Shown here piece after piece: positions 1 through 11,721 of a DNA stretch of 64,000 nt (within the stretch, counting starts at the first letter, position 1; the number at the start of each line of letters is the position of its first letter). This stretch comes from Calcarisporiella thermophila CBS 279.70 (Eukaryota > Calcarisporiellomycota): contig NW_027192203.1 of NCBI RefSeq assembly GCF_041956535.1, forward strand, positions 1 to 64,000. The letters are read 5' to 3'. The position numbers were made by a program, and so were the translations under genes. Under the pieces are notes generated by a model. The model was not told the origin of the DNA, did no database searches, and saw nothing but the letters and a program-made list of their open reading frames with translations.

Positions 1-76
1 CCTAACCTAACCTAACCTAACCTAACCTAACCTAACCTAACCTAACCTAACCTAACCTAACCTAACCTAACCTAAC
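1..76. repeat. Telomere tract, (CCTAA)n
   Basis: About fifteen perfect head-to-tail copies of the pentamer CCTAA begin at base 1, so the window starts at a chromosome end read on the C-rich strand. The G-rich strand would be (TTAGG)n. The phase is a strict 5-mer with two C residues per unit, not the CCCTAA hexamer typical of most fungi. The tract decays at about base 77 into unique AT-rich DNA. Confidence 0.95.
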
Positions 77-928
77 CCACACGATGATCCATTTCCTAAT
101 CGCGGAAATCGAATAAGACATAAAAATTTGAGCTCTCTTTTTTTCAACCTTGCATATTAAAACCCTACCCACAGTGACTGAAACAGATCGGCTTCGAGGC
201 TTCTCTTGGTACGTTCCAAGTTTTTAGAGCTACTGTACTTAAAAGATTCCCAGGCATATTTTCCATCTATTAAGAGCTCAGTTCTTGAAGGTGCATAGAA
301 TAACTGATGCGCTAGCTTCTATGAACTTTGATATAGGCGTTAAGATCCATAGGGTTTCTGAAAATATGGGTTAAACAAATGGTTTGAATGGCTTGAACTA
401 AATTTGGTGCGCATAAGATTTGATTGCATTAACTTCGCGGATTCTCTCTTTTCTTATTCTCCTAGCTTTATATGATTCCGCTTTAGATGGTTAACGGATT
501 TGACTGGCAGATCGATGGAAGGCCATCGTCTCTGTATGTTTATAACCCCTATAATGCGAACCCTAGTGCTATGGGATCAAAGGATTTGAGAATCGGTGTT
601 ATACATATCATACACACTGCTCATCTCTCCTATCCGCAATTACTGGAACCCTAATATAGAATTTCGGATAAATATAAACGTCGCTCTCCTTTGTTTTCGC
701 TTGAACGTAATGCAATACCAATCCAATTTGCAAAGCAACAAATTAAAATGGATTGTAACACATACAACAGGATCTCGAATTTATTAGGATTAGCTTTGTA
801 ATGTATTATGGATAAAGTGCACCGATAAACTTCGACAAAGATGAATGGGAAAGTTGAAAGAGAGTATTAAGGCGGGTAAAAAAGTAAAAGCACAGAAAAA
901 GGGAAAGTATATCAGCAAAAGGACTTGT
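77..928. other. Subtelomeric DNA without recognisable genes
   Basis: AT-rich sequence between the telomere and the 3' end of the receptor gene. Only short, low-complexity ORFs occur. I see no tandem subtelomeric repeat and no RNA gene. Confidence 0.6.
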
Positions 929-1879
929 TTAAGCAGCATTGCTGTCCGACTGCTGTTGCGAGTACCCACTCTTTTTGGTTTGATTTCCACCCACCTCACT
1001 ACGTAGCATGAACACACCAAAGTTAAGCAGTCCACTTGCGTTGAAGAGGAGCACAATCAAGAGGTTGATGATATAAGGAGTCTTGGCGAAGAACTGGTAG
1101 GTGTAAGCAACCATGAAAGGGGTCCATTGCACAATGTAAACCAGCACGTAGCTCATAATAATATGAATCGCGCGTGTTTTCTTGCGATCGTTAATGTCGA
1201 ACTTTCGAGATTTCCCAATCTTCTCATCGTGCACAGCGCCCTTGGAGGAGCCCATGTAATCACTCACTTTAAGAAGTCGGTTGGAGGCCTGTCGCATTTT
1301 GAAGAAGGTATTAAGGTAACAGTAGACGACAACAAAGAGCACCGAGAAGGAGGTGACCAAGCCGAAAATGGAGGCCGCAATGACACCAAATGGCCCATTG
1401 AAGCTCATCCAGCACCATGCCCCTGCATCTCCTAGCACTCCCAAGCCTAGGCCGATACCGGTGATGACAAGGGGAGTCAAGAACAGGATGCAGAGCATCT
1501 TCCAATCGTATCTACCGAAATCCAAGGTACGATTATGACACACGCTCATGTAGATGGTGACAGCCATCACCGTCACGGAAAGCTGGCTGATCAAGACTCC
1601 GTATTGGTAGGAGGCCGCTACTGCAACGCATCCATTGGGGACTTTGCCAGTAGTCAGAGTGATGAAGTGGTCGATTAAGTGGATCAGTTGCTCGAAGAAA
1701 TCGCCCATAGCCAGATAGAGAGGGAGTCGCTGAGCAAAAGAGAGGTATCGCTTTCGCCATAGGGCAAATCCAAAGAGCAAAACAACGGCTATTTGCGATA
1801 ATAATAGCGTGATGATGGCAGTCAAATGGATGCTGACCTCTTGTCCAGAGAGCGCATGGGCTTCATTGGGAATATCCAT
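929..1879 (-). CDS. Seven-transmembrane receptor, cAMP-receptor/Git3-like
   Basis: A single-exon 316-residue protein with seven hydrophobic segments (roughly residues 17-41, 50-72, 86-115, 128-150, 160-190, 238-258 and 268-292), a short N-terminus and a Ser/Gln-rich tail. The second extracellular loop carries an AWCWM motif at about residue 154, like the WCW loop of Dictyostelium cAR-type receptors. A basic third intracellular loop follows TM5 (residues about 190-235). Family knowledge: such receptors couple nutrient or cyclic-nucleotide cues to heterotrimeric G proteins at the plasma membrane. The ligand cannot be read from sequence. It is the gene nearest the telomere and points toward it. 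Upstream of the ATG the DNA is purine/pyrimidine-skewed, with no clear TATA box. Confidence 0.8.
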   Translation of the reverse strand: MDIPNEAHALSGQEVSIHLTAIITLLLSQIAVVLLFGFALWRKRYLSFAQRLPLYLAMGDFFEQLIHLIDHFITLTTGKVPNGCVAVAASYQYGVLISQLSVTVMAVTIYMSVCHNRTLDFGRYDWKMLCILFLTPLVITGIGLGLGVLGDAGAWCWMSFNGPFGVIAASIFGLVTSFSVLFVVVYCYLNTFFKMRQASNRLLKVSDYMGSSKGAVHDEKIGKSRKFDINDRKKTRAIHIIMSYVLVYIVQWTPFMVAYTYQFFAKTPYIINLLIVLLFNASGLLNFGVFMLRSEVGGNQTKKSGYSQQQSDSNAA

Positions 1880-4800
1880 GGGGTTACTTGATGTACTTTT
1901 GATACAAAAACTCGGGGGAAAGGTGTTGATATGTGTAAAATATAATCTACAAATATATGTATAGGAGAGTGTGAAATGAAAGAAAAAAAAAAGAGGAAAA
2001 AATAGTGCGAAGGAGGGAGAAGAGAAGGTCTAGCGCAGGGTAAACTAGCAGCGGGGGGGAGGGGGTTGAGAATGGAAAGAGAACCTGCCTTCTTTTTAGC
2101 TCTTTATAAAAAAAAAGATACGCAAACAAACAATTGCAATCTCGGCGCTCGGTCTATTTAAGCTGGGGGACTGAGGCTTTCTCATGTTAATCGTTTCAAG
2201 TATTCCGATGAGTTTGTAAATTAAACAGGAAAGCTAACTTAGTTGAAACGTAATAAATGATTTTCGCCGAAGTTTATTTCGATTTATTATCGATCCACCA
2301 ATGAAAACGGTGCGGCTTGTTTCAAAAAGCTCTGAAACACCTTACACCTGCCTCGTACGAACAATCGCGCATACATAGATTATCAATGCGCACGCACAGG
2401 GAATGCATATGTATTTTGTTCAAACATCCACTTTTCGGTTTAATCCGAGAACCTCTGCAATCTCGCCCCTCCATTCGAAATGACTGAAATTCTCAAACCA
2501 GGGCACCCAGTGGCCTCGGGCAACGGTGCAATAAGGCCCACGGCCCTCCGGATAAAAAATGGTAGCATCAACAACCGCAGCACCAACAACAACAAAAAAT
2601 ATCACCATAAATGCCCCGTTGTAATCAAGCGCTTGTTCGAAAAGGAAAAAACCGAAGCTAGCTCATTGCAACGTTATCCGCGCCCCTCATAGCGTTGAAA
2701 GGGGGATGCTGGGTTGTTGGAGTTGGCTTCGATTGCCTCCGGTCGCTAACCATATATGGTTAAATTTGGTGGCTCAACAGAGTCATTTGCGGGGTGGGAC
2801 AAACTCGTTAAATGTTTAACAAACCTTGTTCATTCGACCTCTCTCTTGGCGGAGAAGACGCTCATGATTCTCAGCGGTGAAATGGGCTGAGTAAACATTC
2901 AATAACTGACACACTTATTGAGATTGTATATTTGTGGGAAAACGAATAAGAATAAGAAGACGCAGGATCTGGAGGTGAAAGGGAAGAGTCAAACGAAAGA
3001 CCAGTGTTTGGTCTTGAAAAAATATAGCCGAGTTTAAGGAGAAATAGGCGCGGCTATTTCAGGAACGCGCCTCTTGCTGCATCAATTGGTAACGGTAAGA
3101 GTGACTTGAGATTTGCAGCGGAATGGCGGCCCTCACAGCAGCGAACACGATGGCGCTATGCTTTATTTACAAATGATACAAGGTTGTCCCTGAGCAATGG
3201 CTTCATTTTGGCTTGAATTAGCGAATATTGTGTTCGAAGCTCCTTCTCAAAGAGGTGCCATTTTAGCCTTTTTGGTGGATTGTCTCCACTCAAGAGACCT
3301 CTTTCTACCTGCGCACTTGCTTACAACTAAATGCGTATTGAAGCATGGGATGTAGGGGAATGCAAAGTTCTTGACGTATACTGTTAATACCAACTATTTT
3401 CGATTGCTTGCAGAAGTTTCTCCGACGCATGACAAATATCCGCGTTGAAAAAATTTCAACTTTTTTACTTGGCTTTTTTATGCCTTCTGTTCCTTGAAGA
3501 TCTTCTATATTTATCTACATTTTCGATTTATTGCATATCCTCCCTCGCAATTTCAATAATGTGCCATATCTCTCCAGCTATCTCTCACTTAACCAGCTTT
3601 ATATTACTTCACTTATTTGTCAGTAAAATAACTAGCATAATGCACTCGGGGGATGCGGAACCTCTATTTATCCGACCCATTGATGTATGTATATCATCAT
3701 AGTGGATCATACGTTAGTGCCAAGTAGAGCAACATAAACTTGGAGTTGTAGAGCTTCAGTTTTGACATACCCTGTTACGCAAAGTTTTTTGTAATCCAAA
3801 CTTACCAGCATTTTGAGAAACTTGTTTATTGTTTGTTTTCTCGCCTCCGTTTCGTGCTCCCTTATAAGAAGCTCCCCTCAATACTACCAGAGATACGTTT
3901 CCAGAAGTTTCCTTACAAAACCTGTTTGCTTGCTAGCAAGTTCTTCTCACCTTATGATTCAGTCCACAGAAAGGCTTTCTCATCTTGAAGAGCGGGGACT
4001 CCGAGAGTTTGTTTTGTATGATCTAATTTTAAATTTTGAGTTAGCTAGCATGTTGTCCTTCCCAAGCTCGCGTTCAACGAAAGGAAACACAGCCTACCAC
4101 TCCCCTCTATTGAAGTCCTTTATCATGAGGCTCAGCTAAATGTTAAATTAGTTGTAAAACAATTCAGACTAGATGGTCAAATTTATCGAATAACCCCTTA
4201 TCTCCATACCAGAAATGTTTGGAAATATAGTGAGCTTGTTAGTTAAAACAATCGCTTAAATCCTACATAGCACTATATCAAGGGAAAACTAATAAATTCC
4301 CTAAAAAGAGAAACAGAGTTGATACTAAAAGGTTAAGCAGCTAACGGCAACAACTTAAAATCTTCGACGAAGTAGTAAGTAAATGGTTTAAAGGCAGGAT
4401 TAAATATAATTCGGGCCCCTGAGCAGGAATGTTTCCTATCCAAAATTTTTCCAAACGAGAATGGAATCCCTTCCGCTCTTCAATCTGCTATGGATAAATC
4501 AATTTGATCAATATTAGGATAGGGGGAGGTAGACAACATATTCTTGATAGAAATAAAAGATCGATCTTTACTAATAGTATAGCGATAATAGAACAATTGC
4601 GCCGTAGCCGCCTAAGTTTTCGCGGAAGTATGTGATAAAGACCATAGGTATATTCTGCGACCTCTGCTCTGATATCTATGACCTTATTCCGTTAACTTTC
4701 AGTTGTGCTTCATAGTCGCGAGCCTAAAATAGCCGTCCACTGTCCACATCCTCCCTGACCTGCACAAGTACAGCACCGAGTATGATGGTGAATATAACCT

Positions 4801-6031
4801 CTAATAAAGTGAAAGCGATCTACTTTTCTTCTCGCCTAAACGCTGCGCCTTTTCAGTGGCTTAGAGATCATCGCATAATCTCGTGAAGTTGGTACTAATA
4901 TTGACGAAATACATCCCGTAGCACATTGAAGATAGCTTTTCCCAATAAGAGACCATGCGCGCTTTCTCTTCGAAGGGACTATTCAGAGGTCAGAGACTCA
5001 TTGAATATGTACGGTGAATTTGAGGAAGTGAAGGTATAATATCTTCAATAATAGAGTACAGTACCGGCCAAAGGTTTTGACTCACCATTGTAAATTTTAC
5101 TTGAGGAGGTGAGTCAAAACTTCTGACCAGTACTGTAAATGCTCTCTTGAGGATTGAGAGTTTCTTTGAGCAGTGTCAGAAGCACACCTCAAAAGGTATG
5201 CTAGAAATGATGAGGTTGTCGATATTAACCACTGCGAATTTCCATTTTTATTTTCCAAAGAGGCAATCCATTAGAAATTTCCAGCCAATTCCTATTGAAC
5301 GAGGGTCCTTGGGGAACTAAATTAGATGTTCATCCGTCACACTCTTCCAGGACATGATTTGGGTCTGTAAAAATTCTCTGCGCCGAAGAACTAGAATATC
5401 CAAACACTATCTTTACATTGCTTTTATTTATCATTATTTCATTTTATGATTATGTTTACAATTAATTTATTGATCGGCCGTGCGCTTTAGATATACCCTT
5501 TGAGATTTTACTAGTGTTATTGCCGATAAAGCATGAGTTGTACTATTAGAGAGCAGTCATCACCCAGAAAGAGAATCATGGGCTCTCGCCTATATGGATT
5601 TATTTGAGCTTCGTATCTGCCCAGCTGCTTGAAATGTCGAATAAAGGAGATAACCAAAACCAAGAAGAGTTATTTCAAAGCTGATAATTAATAGTAAAAT
5701 AAAGTAAATATGAAGATTTGCCTATGCTACGTCAATCGAGAATAGTTAACAATAGTATATTAGTGCTCGAAGAAGTGAGACAATACAATATATTGATTTT
5801 CAACTACTATTCCCTTGTTGCCCAATTTAGATTTATGACCCGAAAGATCTCGGAAATTGAAGCATATACCCAGATGCAGTTATAACCAGCTACTGATAAA
5901 CAATGCACCTTCCTCATCTTCATGGTTGATTATCGTCTTATTTTTAATTCCCGCATCCCTTCCTGGTTCAAAAAACTGTATTTTTAAAAAATTCTGAACA
6001 AGCTATAGTGGGAGTCTAGTCTATATCTCTA
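1880..6031. other. Gene-poor subtelomeric region
   Basis: About 4.1 kb of AT-rich DNA without a convincing gene. Longest ORFs (3445-3702, 3813-4139 on +; 2420-2608 on -) have no recognisable domain and amino-acid use typical of random AT-rich frames. It contains one short inverted-repeat element (5057-5137, listed separately). Confidence 0.6.
5057..5137. mobile_element. Tc1/mariner-type MITE or solo TIR pair
   Basis: A 77-bp element at 5059-5135 is bounded by two 28-bp inverted repeats (5059-5086 and 5108-5135) that differ at only four positions. Both termini begin CAGTAC and contain the GGYCARRRGTTTTGAC pattern typical of Tc1/mariner ends. The element is flanked on both sides by TA, the Tc1/mariner target duplication. 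Only about 21 bp lie between the repeats, so it has no coding capacity. It looks like a tiny non-autonomous derivative. Confidence 0.75.
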
Positions 6032-7065
6032 ATGTCTAACACAAGAGAATGCGTGGACTCTTTCAATGAGACAGTACCACTTATTATTTCACGGGGAAAT
6101 ACCGACCTTTGCCAAATTCGTTGGCGAGTGAGTCTTGGACTACTTAGCATGGCATTTAGTTCCATCTTTTTGGCAATTGGGACTGTAATAACCAAATTTA
6201 CCATGAATCGATTTAATTCTATGGAAATTTTATTCTCCCGATCGTTAGTGCAAATCCTTTTCGGTAGTATTAGTTGCGTATACCTTGGATTGCATCCATT
6301 TGGAAAGAAAGGGCTGAGAAAAGCTATATTCTTTCGGTCACTATTGGGAAGTTTTTCCATGATATTTTTCATTCACTCTCTCTCAAATTTGCCTGCATCT
6401 ATTGCAAATGGTAATGAATGATAAACCAAAAGGCATATATTTGAAAAAAATCTAACCTCGATATGTTCAATATAGTTATTTTCTCAATCTCACCTCTGAT
6501 GACCCCGCTCCTCGCTCGCATAGTTTTGAAGGAAAATTTATCGGCCTTTGAGGCTTGCGCCATTATCGTATCTCTTATTGGGGTTTCAGCTATCTCTAAA
6601 TCGCGCATTTCTCCAGAAAATAATGATTCCCCTCTCGTGCAAGTACTCCCAATTTTTGGGGGGGTCTGCGGTGCTTTGTTCTCCTCAGCCGCATGCGTTC
6701 TGATACGCAAAGTTGGCACTAGTGTCCATTTTATAGTATACGTTCTCAATCTAGGCATCTTATGCTCTATTCTTTCATTTGCTTTAATTCCAACTCAGGG
6801 AATTCTAATTCCTAAAGGTGAAGATTGGATATTATTGTTAGCTCAAGGGCTATGTGCTTCAGTGGCGACGTGTTTTTGGAATCTGGGATTACAACTTTCT
6901 CCCGCTGCCCCCACTATGGTAGTGAGTCTCAGCACCACAGTATATGTTTTTGTGTTTGACGTTTATTTTTTCAAAATGTTTCCGTCTGCCTCTGGGCTAT
7001 GGGGTATGGTGCTGATCGTTAGCAGCACAGTTGGAGTCTTAGTTCGGCGCTGGTTTATGACTTGA
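6032..7065 (+). CDS. EamA/DMT-superfamily transporter
   Basis: Two exons, 6032-6410 and 6476-7065, joined by a 65-nt intron (GTAATG to ATATAG), give 322 residues with about ten hydrophobic segments. The two halves each have the EamA pattern; exon 2 opens with IFSISPLMTPLLARIVLKE, the segment that follows TM4 in drug/metabolite exporters. The N-terminus is a short hydrophilic stretch. Family knowledge: EamA proteins move small metabolites or sugars across membranes as antiporters or exporters; some act at the Golgi or plasma membrane. The substrate is not predictable here. The intron splits a valine codon, and all phases agree. It lies alone on + in the subtelomere, so an accessory role is likely. 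Confidence 0.8.
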
Positions 7066-8134
7066 TCACCTTAATCAGTCATTTTTTTGCGCATTAAATC
7101 GATTAGAGAGATACCTAGATTGTAATATATCGTGATTGTCAAAATTATGCATCAATGTATTAATTTTACATGATTAGGATGTGCACTTCCTAGTGTTTGT
7201 CATTTCATTGAGAATTCAACCAATTAGTAAGATGCAATCACTAGTGTTTTCACTACGATTTATACTTGGTGGCTCTTGAGTGATGCTAAGGATAATTGAT
7301 CGAATTAAATGCGATTGAGTTTTGTTAGAGTACTAGTGTGATATATATTTTCGGTTCCATAAAGTGATTATTTTTCGGCACTATTTGGCAGTATTACCAA
7401 CTTGAATCAATATATCCAAGAGTAAGTGTTATGCCGATATCCTAGTTTTGAATACAGCATAATTCAGTTAGTCTTACCTCATTCATGAAAATTTATATCA
7501 AAACCGACTGGACATTGCTAGATACCTAAGTTTTACAACCAATTCTCATATTCGTATCATTACTTAAAAGCATCCTAATCCAAGATGTCATGGGGATTCT
7601 TGTATCGGTAACGTACTCTAATTAAATCAACTAAACTGGATTTAGAAATAAATGAGCACAAGCTGTATAATTAATATCTCCTAAATTTGTAGTTTATATT
7701 AATCTGTTATATACACTCTTGAGTTCGTCGCATCGGACAGCAACACTCATCCCCGATGTGTTTTACACTTAGAAAAGTTAACTAAAAAAAAAAATGACAA
7801 AAAACTCACTCAGGGGAATGCTTGGCGTGGGAGACTTACTTCAACGCTCAGTTTCTAAAAAATCTATCTGTGATGTAATCGATAAAGTATGTTTACATAT
7901 TGTAAATATTGCCATAGTCAGGTATCAGAAAGCTTCAATTAGTAGATGGAGTTACTTGATTGCTGATAATGTTAACTATTTCTAAGATGATTCAAGTGAC
8001 TCATTCGGAAACTATCCGAAGAGCTTTGCCGATATTTTAATTTGCGATTTTTCCCGTATTCTACTTCAAATGATGCCAATATAAAGGCATCAATGAACGC
8101 AAAAAACACATTTTTAAAGGTTAAGCAATAAATA
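7066..8134. other. Intergenic AT-rich region
   Basis: About 1.07 kb between the transporter and the monooxygenase. I see no gene, RNA or repeat; the distal part presumably holds the monooxygenase promoter. Confidence 0.5.
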
Positions 8135-10054
8135 ATGAAGCAACCAATTGATGTTCTTATTGTTGGAGCCGGCCCTGTTGGACTTTTCGCTGCAATTGAG
8201 CTCGCACGATATCGTCCTGAGCTCAATTTTCGAATTATTGATAAGCAAGAGAAAATATCACCGTTTTCTCGCGCATTCGGATTACAACCTCGTACTCTTG
8301 AAACATTTCTACACAGGTATGATATAATAATGTAATATGAGCCTCTAGTGTTGATCCGAAAGCGTCATTTATTAGCGGAATAGCTGAGCCATTTTTGACA
8401 GAAGGCACCTATCTCAAGGCAATGAACATTAATAATGACAATAAAATAGTGGCAACAATTCCTTTTTTAGGCCAACAATACAGTGCACCCTTTAGTCAAT
8501 TCCCATCAGTTCTTGTGCTCAGCCAGTCGAAAACTGAGGTGTTTCTCAATGAGTTTTTAGTGCAGCGCACAGGGAGAAAAGTGGAGCGTGGGGTTGAATT
8601 GATTGAATATGAGCAGAAAGAAGATCGGGTAATTGTGAAGGTAAAGCATAAATTGAGAGGAGACGAGGAAGAGTTGATTGAAGCGAAGTATTTATTGGGA
8701 TGTGATGGAGCCCATTCTTCGGTGCGTAAACTGGATAGAAACTGGAAGTTTGATGGAGTTGTAGTTGAAGGGAATTTTATTCTGGCGGATTTTGTGGCGG
8801 ATGATAAATGCGGCTTGCCAGAAATGATATCATCTTTGTTTCCGGGATTAAGTGAGCCCAAGTACTTATTTGTTATTTTGCTTTGGAGATTAACAGATTA
8901 GACTACACAATATTTAGACTCAATTGGTATATTACCACTTGGCCAGCCTCGTCATTATCGCCTCGTAGGGAATGTCAATGAGAGCTATAGAGTAATAAAT
9001 GCAAGCTCCAATACCGCGGTAACTCACGGGATTAGTGAACACTCTAATGAATATCCAAAAGAGACTCCTCCACTCCTTGAGGACATACGGGAGTACCTAG
9101 ACTGTTCTATCCCTAACCACGATATAATAATAAAAGAGCTAAAGTGGAGCACTTTTTTCCGGGTCAATCAAAGAATAGTTGAAAATTATCGCCATGGACG
9201 CGTCTTTCTCTGCGGAGGTAAGTAATTTAGCAAATTTTGTATGATTCTGGTTGCTTAGTTTTGCGTTATTAGATGCGGCACATTGTCATTCTCCTGTTGG
9301 TGCACAAGGGTTGAATATCGGCATCCAAGATGCACAATGTCTTGCATACAAACTCTCACTTGTCCTCAATGAGCATACTTCCAATTCAGAGGCTGTGCTC
9401 AACAGCTATTCCGCTGAAAGGCACCCAATTGCCTCTGCAGTCCTTCAGGATACAGGATTGGCGACAAAACTTTTCTTCTCCTCTCTTACTCGATATTTGC
9501 TCGGTTACCTCTTCAGCTTGCTTTCATTTCAAAGATATTTTCGCAGCAAAATGTTACAGTACTCGCATCACTATTCCAATTCGCCGCTTTTACTTCAAAC
9601 CACGATAAAGCAGGGTGCATTGATTAAAGCAGGTCAATATATGCCCGATGAATATATAAAGTTGGATTTCACGGGAAACACGACAAGTTTGTTCGAAGCG
9701 CTCAAAGATACCCGTCATCATTTACTTCTCTTCACGTCCAATACTGAAGTTTCAAGTAAGAACGGAATAGACGCATTATTGAGCATTACAAAGCGGTTCA
9801 AGAGTTCAGTTCGTCCCGTGATCGTCGCCTATGCTAATATGCTAAGTGGTAATCAATTAAATTACTTGAATTCGCTAGATATAACTGTGTTACTCGAAAC
9901 ACGAGGTGATTTGCACCGAGCAGTTGGGGTGAAGGATAGAGAGCAGGCTCTAGTTTTAGTTCGTCCGGATCTATATGTTGGAGCAGCCGTGAAATTTCCT
10001 ATGGAAATAAGTGTTCTTGTTAGATTTTTGTTGTCATATTTGAAGGAAGAATAG
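8135..10054 (+). CDS. FAD-dependent aromatic monooxygenase (phenol hydroxylase-like)
   Basis: Four exons (8135-8316, 8376-8851, 8918-9217, 9273-10054) with introns of 59, 66 and 55 nt encode 579 residues. The Rossmann FAD motif GAGPVG lies at residues 11-16, the CDGAHSSVRK 'DG' motif near residue 171, and the second FAD motif GGDAAHCHSPVGAQGLN at about 318-334. The C-terminal domain ends in a VRPDLYVGAAV-like strand seen in the thioredoxin-like domain of phenol 2-monooxygenases. Family knowledge: these enzymes hydroxylate phenolic rings with NADPH and O2. A 32-nt first intron ending at 8348 is also in phase, but the 59-nt choice gives a better match to the family around residue 61. Physiological substrate is unknown; the location suggests secondary or detoxifying metabolism. 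Confidence 0.85.
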
Positions 10055-10571
10055 ATTTCCCTAGGTTACCTCTGTCCCATGTGTATTTTTATACAAGTAG
10101 GCAATAAACTAACATCCATAATTATTACAGCAGTTTGAATTCATTTGACGTACCACTTGCATCAGAACCCAACCTGCCTAATTTTCCATCAACCTCCTAT
10201 TTTGATAGAATGGGATTCGATTTTGGGACTTGGGCTTTTGAATATTTGACCAAAGATGGGATCTCGCGTAAACACTGAGAGAATTCCTGGCGTGAAGATA
10301 TTGTTCTATATAAGAAATAGATGAATTACGAATGATGCTTTCTGAAACAATGCGTGTATTTTCAAGTGTCAGGTCTTAACTAGGAGTGGAAAAAACTTGG
10401 CTAGCAACTATACTTGCCAAATATAGTATATAAATCCAAGAGCATGGCGTTTTTCTAATCTATACTAGTTAACTGAGTTTGGATTATATTCGTATATAAT
10501 GGAAGAGTATCTCGATGGCTCAGTCTATTCTTCATTTTATTCCAAATTCAAACGATTGTTGAGGTGAAAAT
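10055..10571. other. Intergenic region with TATA-like site
   Basis: About 520 bp. A GTATATAATGG sequence near 10492-10502 sits about 70 bp upstream of the next ATG and could be a TATA box. Nothing else is recognised. Confidence 0.4.
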
Positions 10572-10874
10572 ATGAACAGTGAGCAAAAATCTAACGCGAA
10601 TAAATTTGAGCCAACCTCTAGAGTATCGCATCAGGGTCAAAGTTATACGGATCACAAGGGGACCAAACCTCAGTCACACGAGCTTCATGATCAATATGTC
10701 AATACATCGTCAGAGATAGATCCACGGCGAGAACCAGCCTTAGATAAAAAGTCCAGCTTTCCCCATGAATCTAGGGGCGCACGCATTGATCGCGAAATAG
10801 CTGAGGAAGAGAGAGAACAGATAGCAAAAAAGAATGAAAGTCAAAGATCAAGAGTCCCTGGATCAACCAGCTAG
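10572..10874 (+). CDS. Hypothetical small disordered hydrophilic protein
   Basis: A 100-residue ORF starting with ATG and rich in Ser, Glu, Lys and Gln, with no hydrophobic segment. The C-terminal part has an RGARIDREIAEEEREQIAKK stretch, likely a short charged helix; similar acidic/basic 'RGA-D-EI' tails occur in small uncharacterised fungal proteins, but I cannot assign a family. Support for being real: ATG context, a TATA-like element about 70 bp upstream and composition unlike the AT-rich flanks. Against: short and single exon. Function unknown. Confidence 0.45.
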   Translation: MNSEQKSNANKFEPTSRVSHQGQSYTDHKGTKPQSHELHDQYVNTSSEIDPRREPALDKKSSFPHESRGARIDREIAEEEREQIAKKNESQRSRVPGSTS

Positions 10875-11721
10875 ATCGAGCATTGATTTGATAATACAAA
10901 GTGGTGGCATATAAGGATATAAATTAGACCAGAGATTCTAAAGGTTAAATAAAATGAACATTGTAGTATTGATAATGCAACTCATCTCTATTTTGTCATA
11001 AATAAAGAAATGCCAAAGTGATCTACAGTGGTAAATTGGACCATGAATACATCTTTGAATATATTCTAATTATATGATCTTTACGTGGTTCATATTTTTC
11101 ACAGATGTATATCGTCCAACGTAGCATTTACTGACTCTATTGCAGCCATTAATATGGATGCTATATCAAAAAAGTCATACTGCTCACCAGCATTGGCAAA
11201 CTTTAAAAAAATGGAATTTAAAATTTTGTATATAGGATTGATAAAAAATAAATACAACTTTACGATTTTCGAGAGTTCACATCATAGGATGGGATGGCAA
11301 TTTGTGGGTCCTTGTTTATTATCAATGGAGTCTCAATGAAGACAGCGTTTATCTGATCTTTGAGTCATCCACAATTTGAAATGCCTCGGTTCTTTTGAGA
11401 TATTGGACAGGCAACCTGTAGTGAATACGTCTTGGTTCACAAGAACTAAATTATCTTTATTATGGTGGACGTTCCATTGAATTATACAGTACATCGGCAA
11501 ATTAAATTACAAGGGTTACGCAAGTAGCAACCTCAATGTGACCCCAAAGCATTTGCGGAATATTTCGAATATATTGCCGAGAATCTTTTATAAGCGAAAT
11601 TTTTCCCTTGATATTTAAAGAAACGACTTTTTAATCTCGCGAATAATTCAAAAAAATAATTCTCCTTTGAACTATTAATTTTATCCAACCTTTTACAAAA
11701 AACTATTGACAAAACAAATTT
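10875..11721. other. Intergenic AT-rich region
   Basis: About 850 bp with no supported gene. An 84-codon frame at 11085-11339 lacks an ATG start and any domain signature. Confidence 0.5.

Noticed and set aside
2420-2608. 62-codon minus-strand frame with a hydrophobic N-terminus
   Set aside because: Could be a small membrane protein, but the rest matches nothing and no splice partner was found.
3445-4139. Two plus-strand frames (85 and 108 codons) in the subtelomere
   Set aside because: Hydrophobic, AT-driven composition and no domain or conserved spacing.
8317-8348. 32-nt first intron in the FAD monooxygenase
   Set aside because: In phase, but the 59-nt alternative ending at 8375 gives a standard local length and better family alignment.
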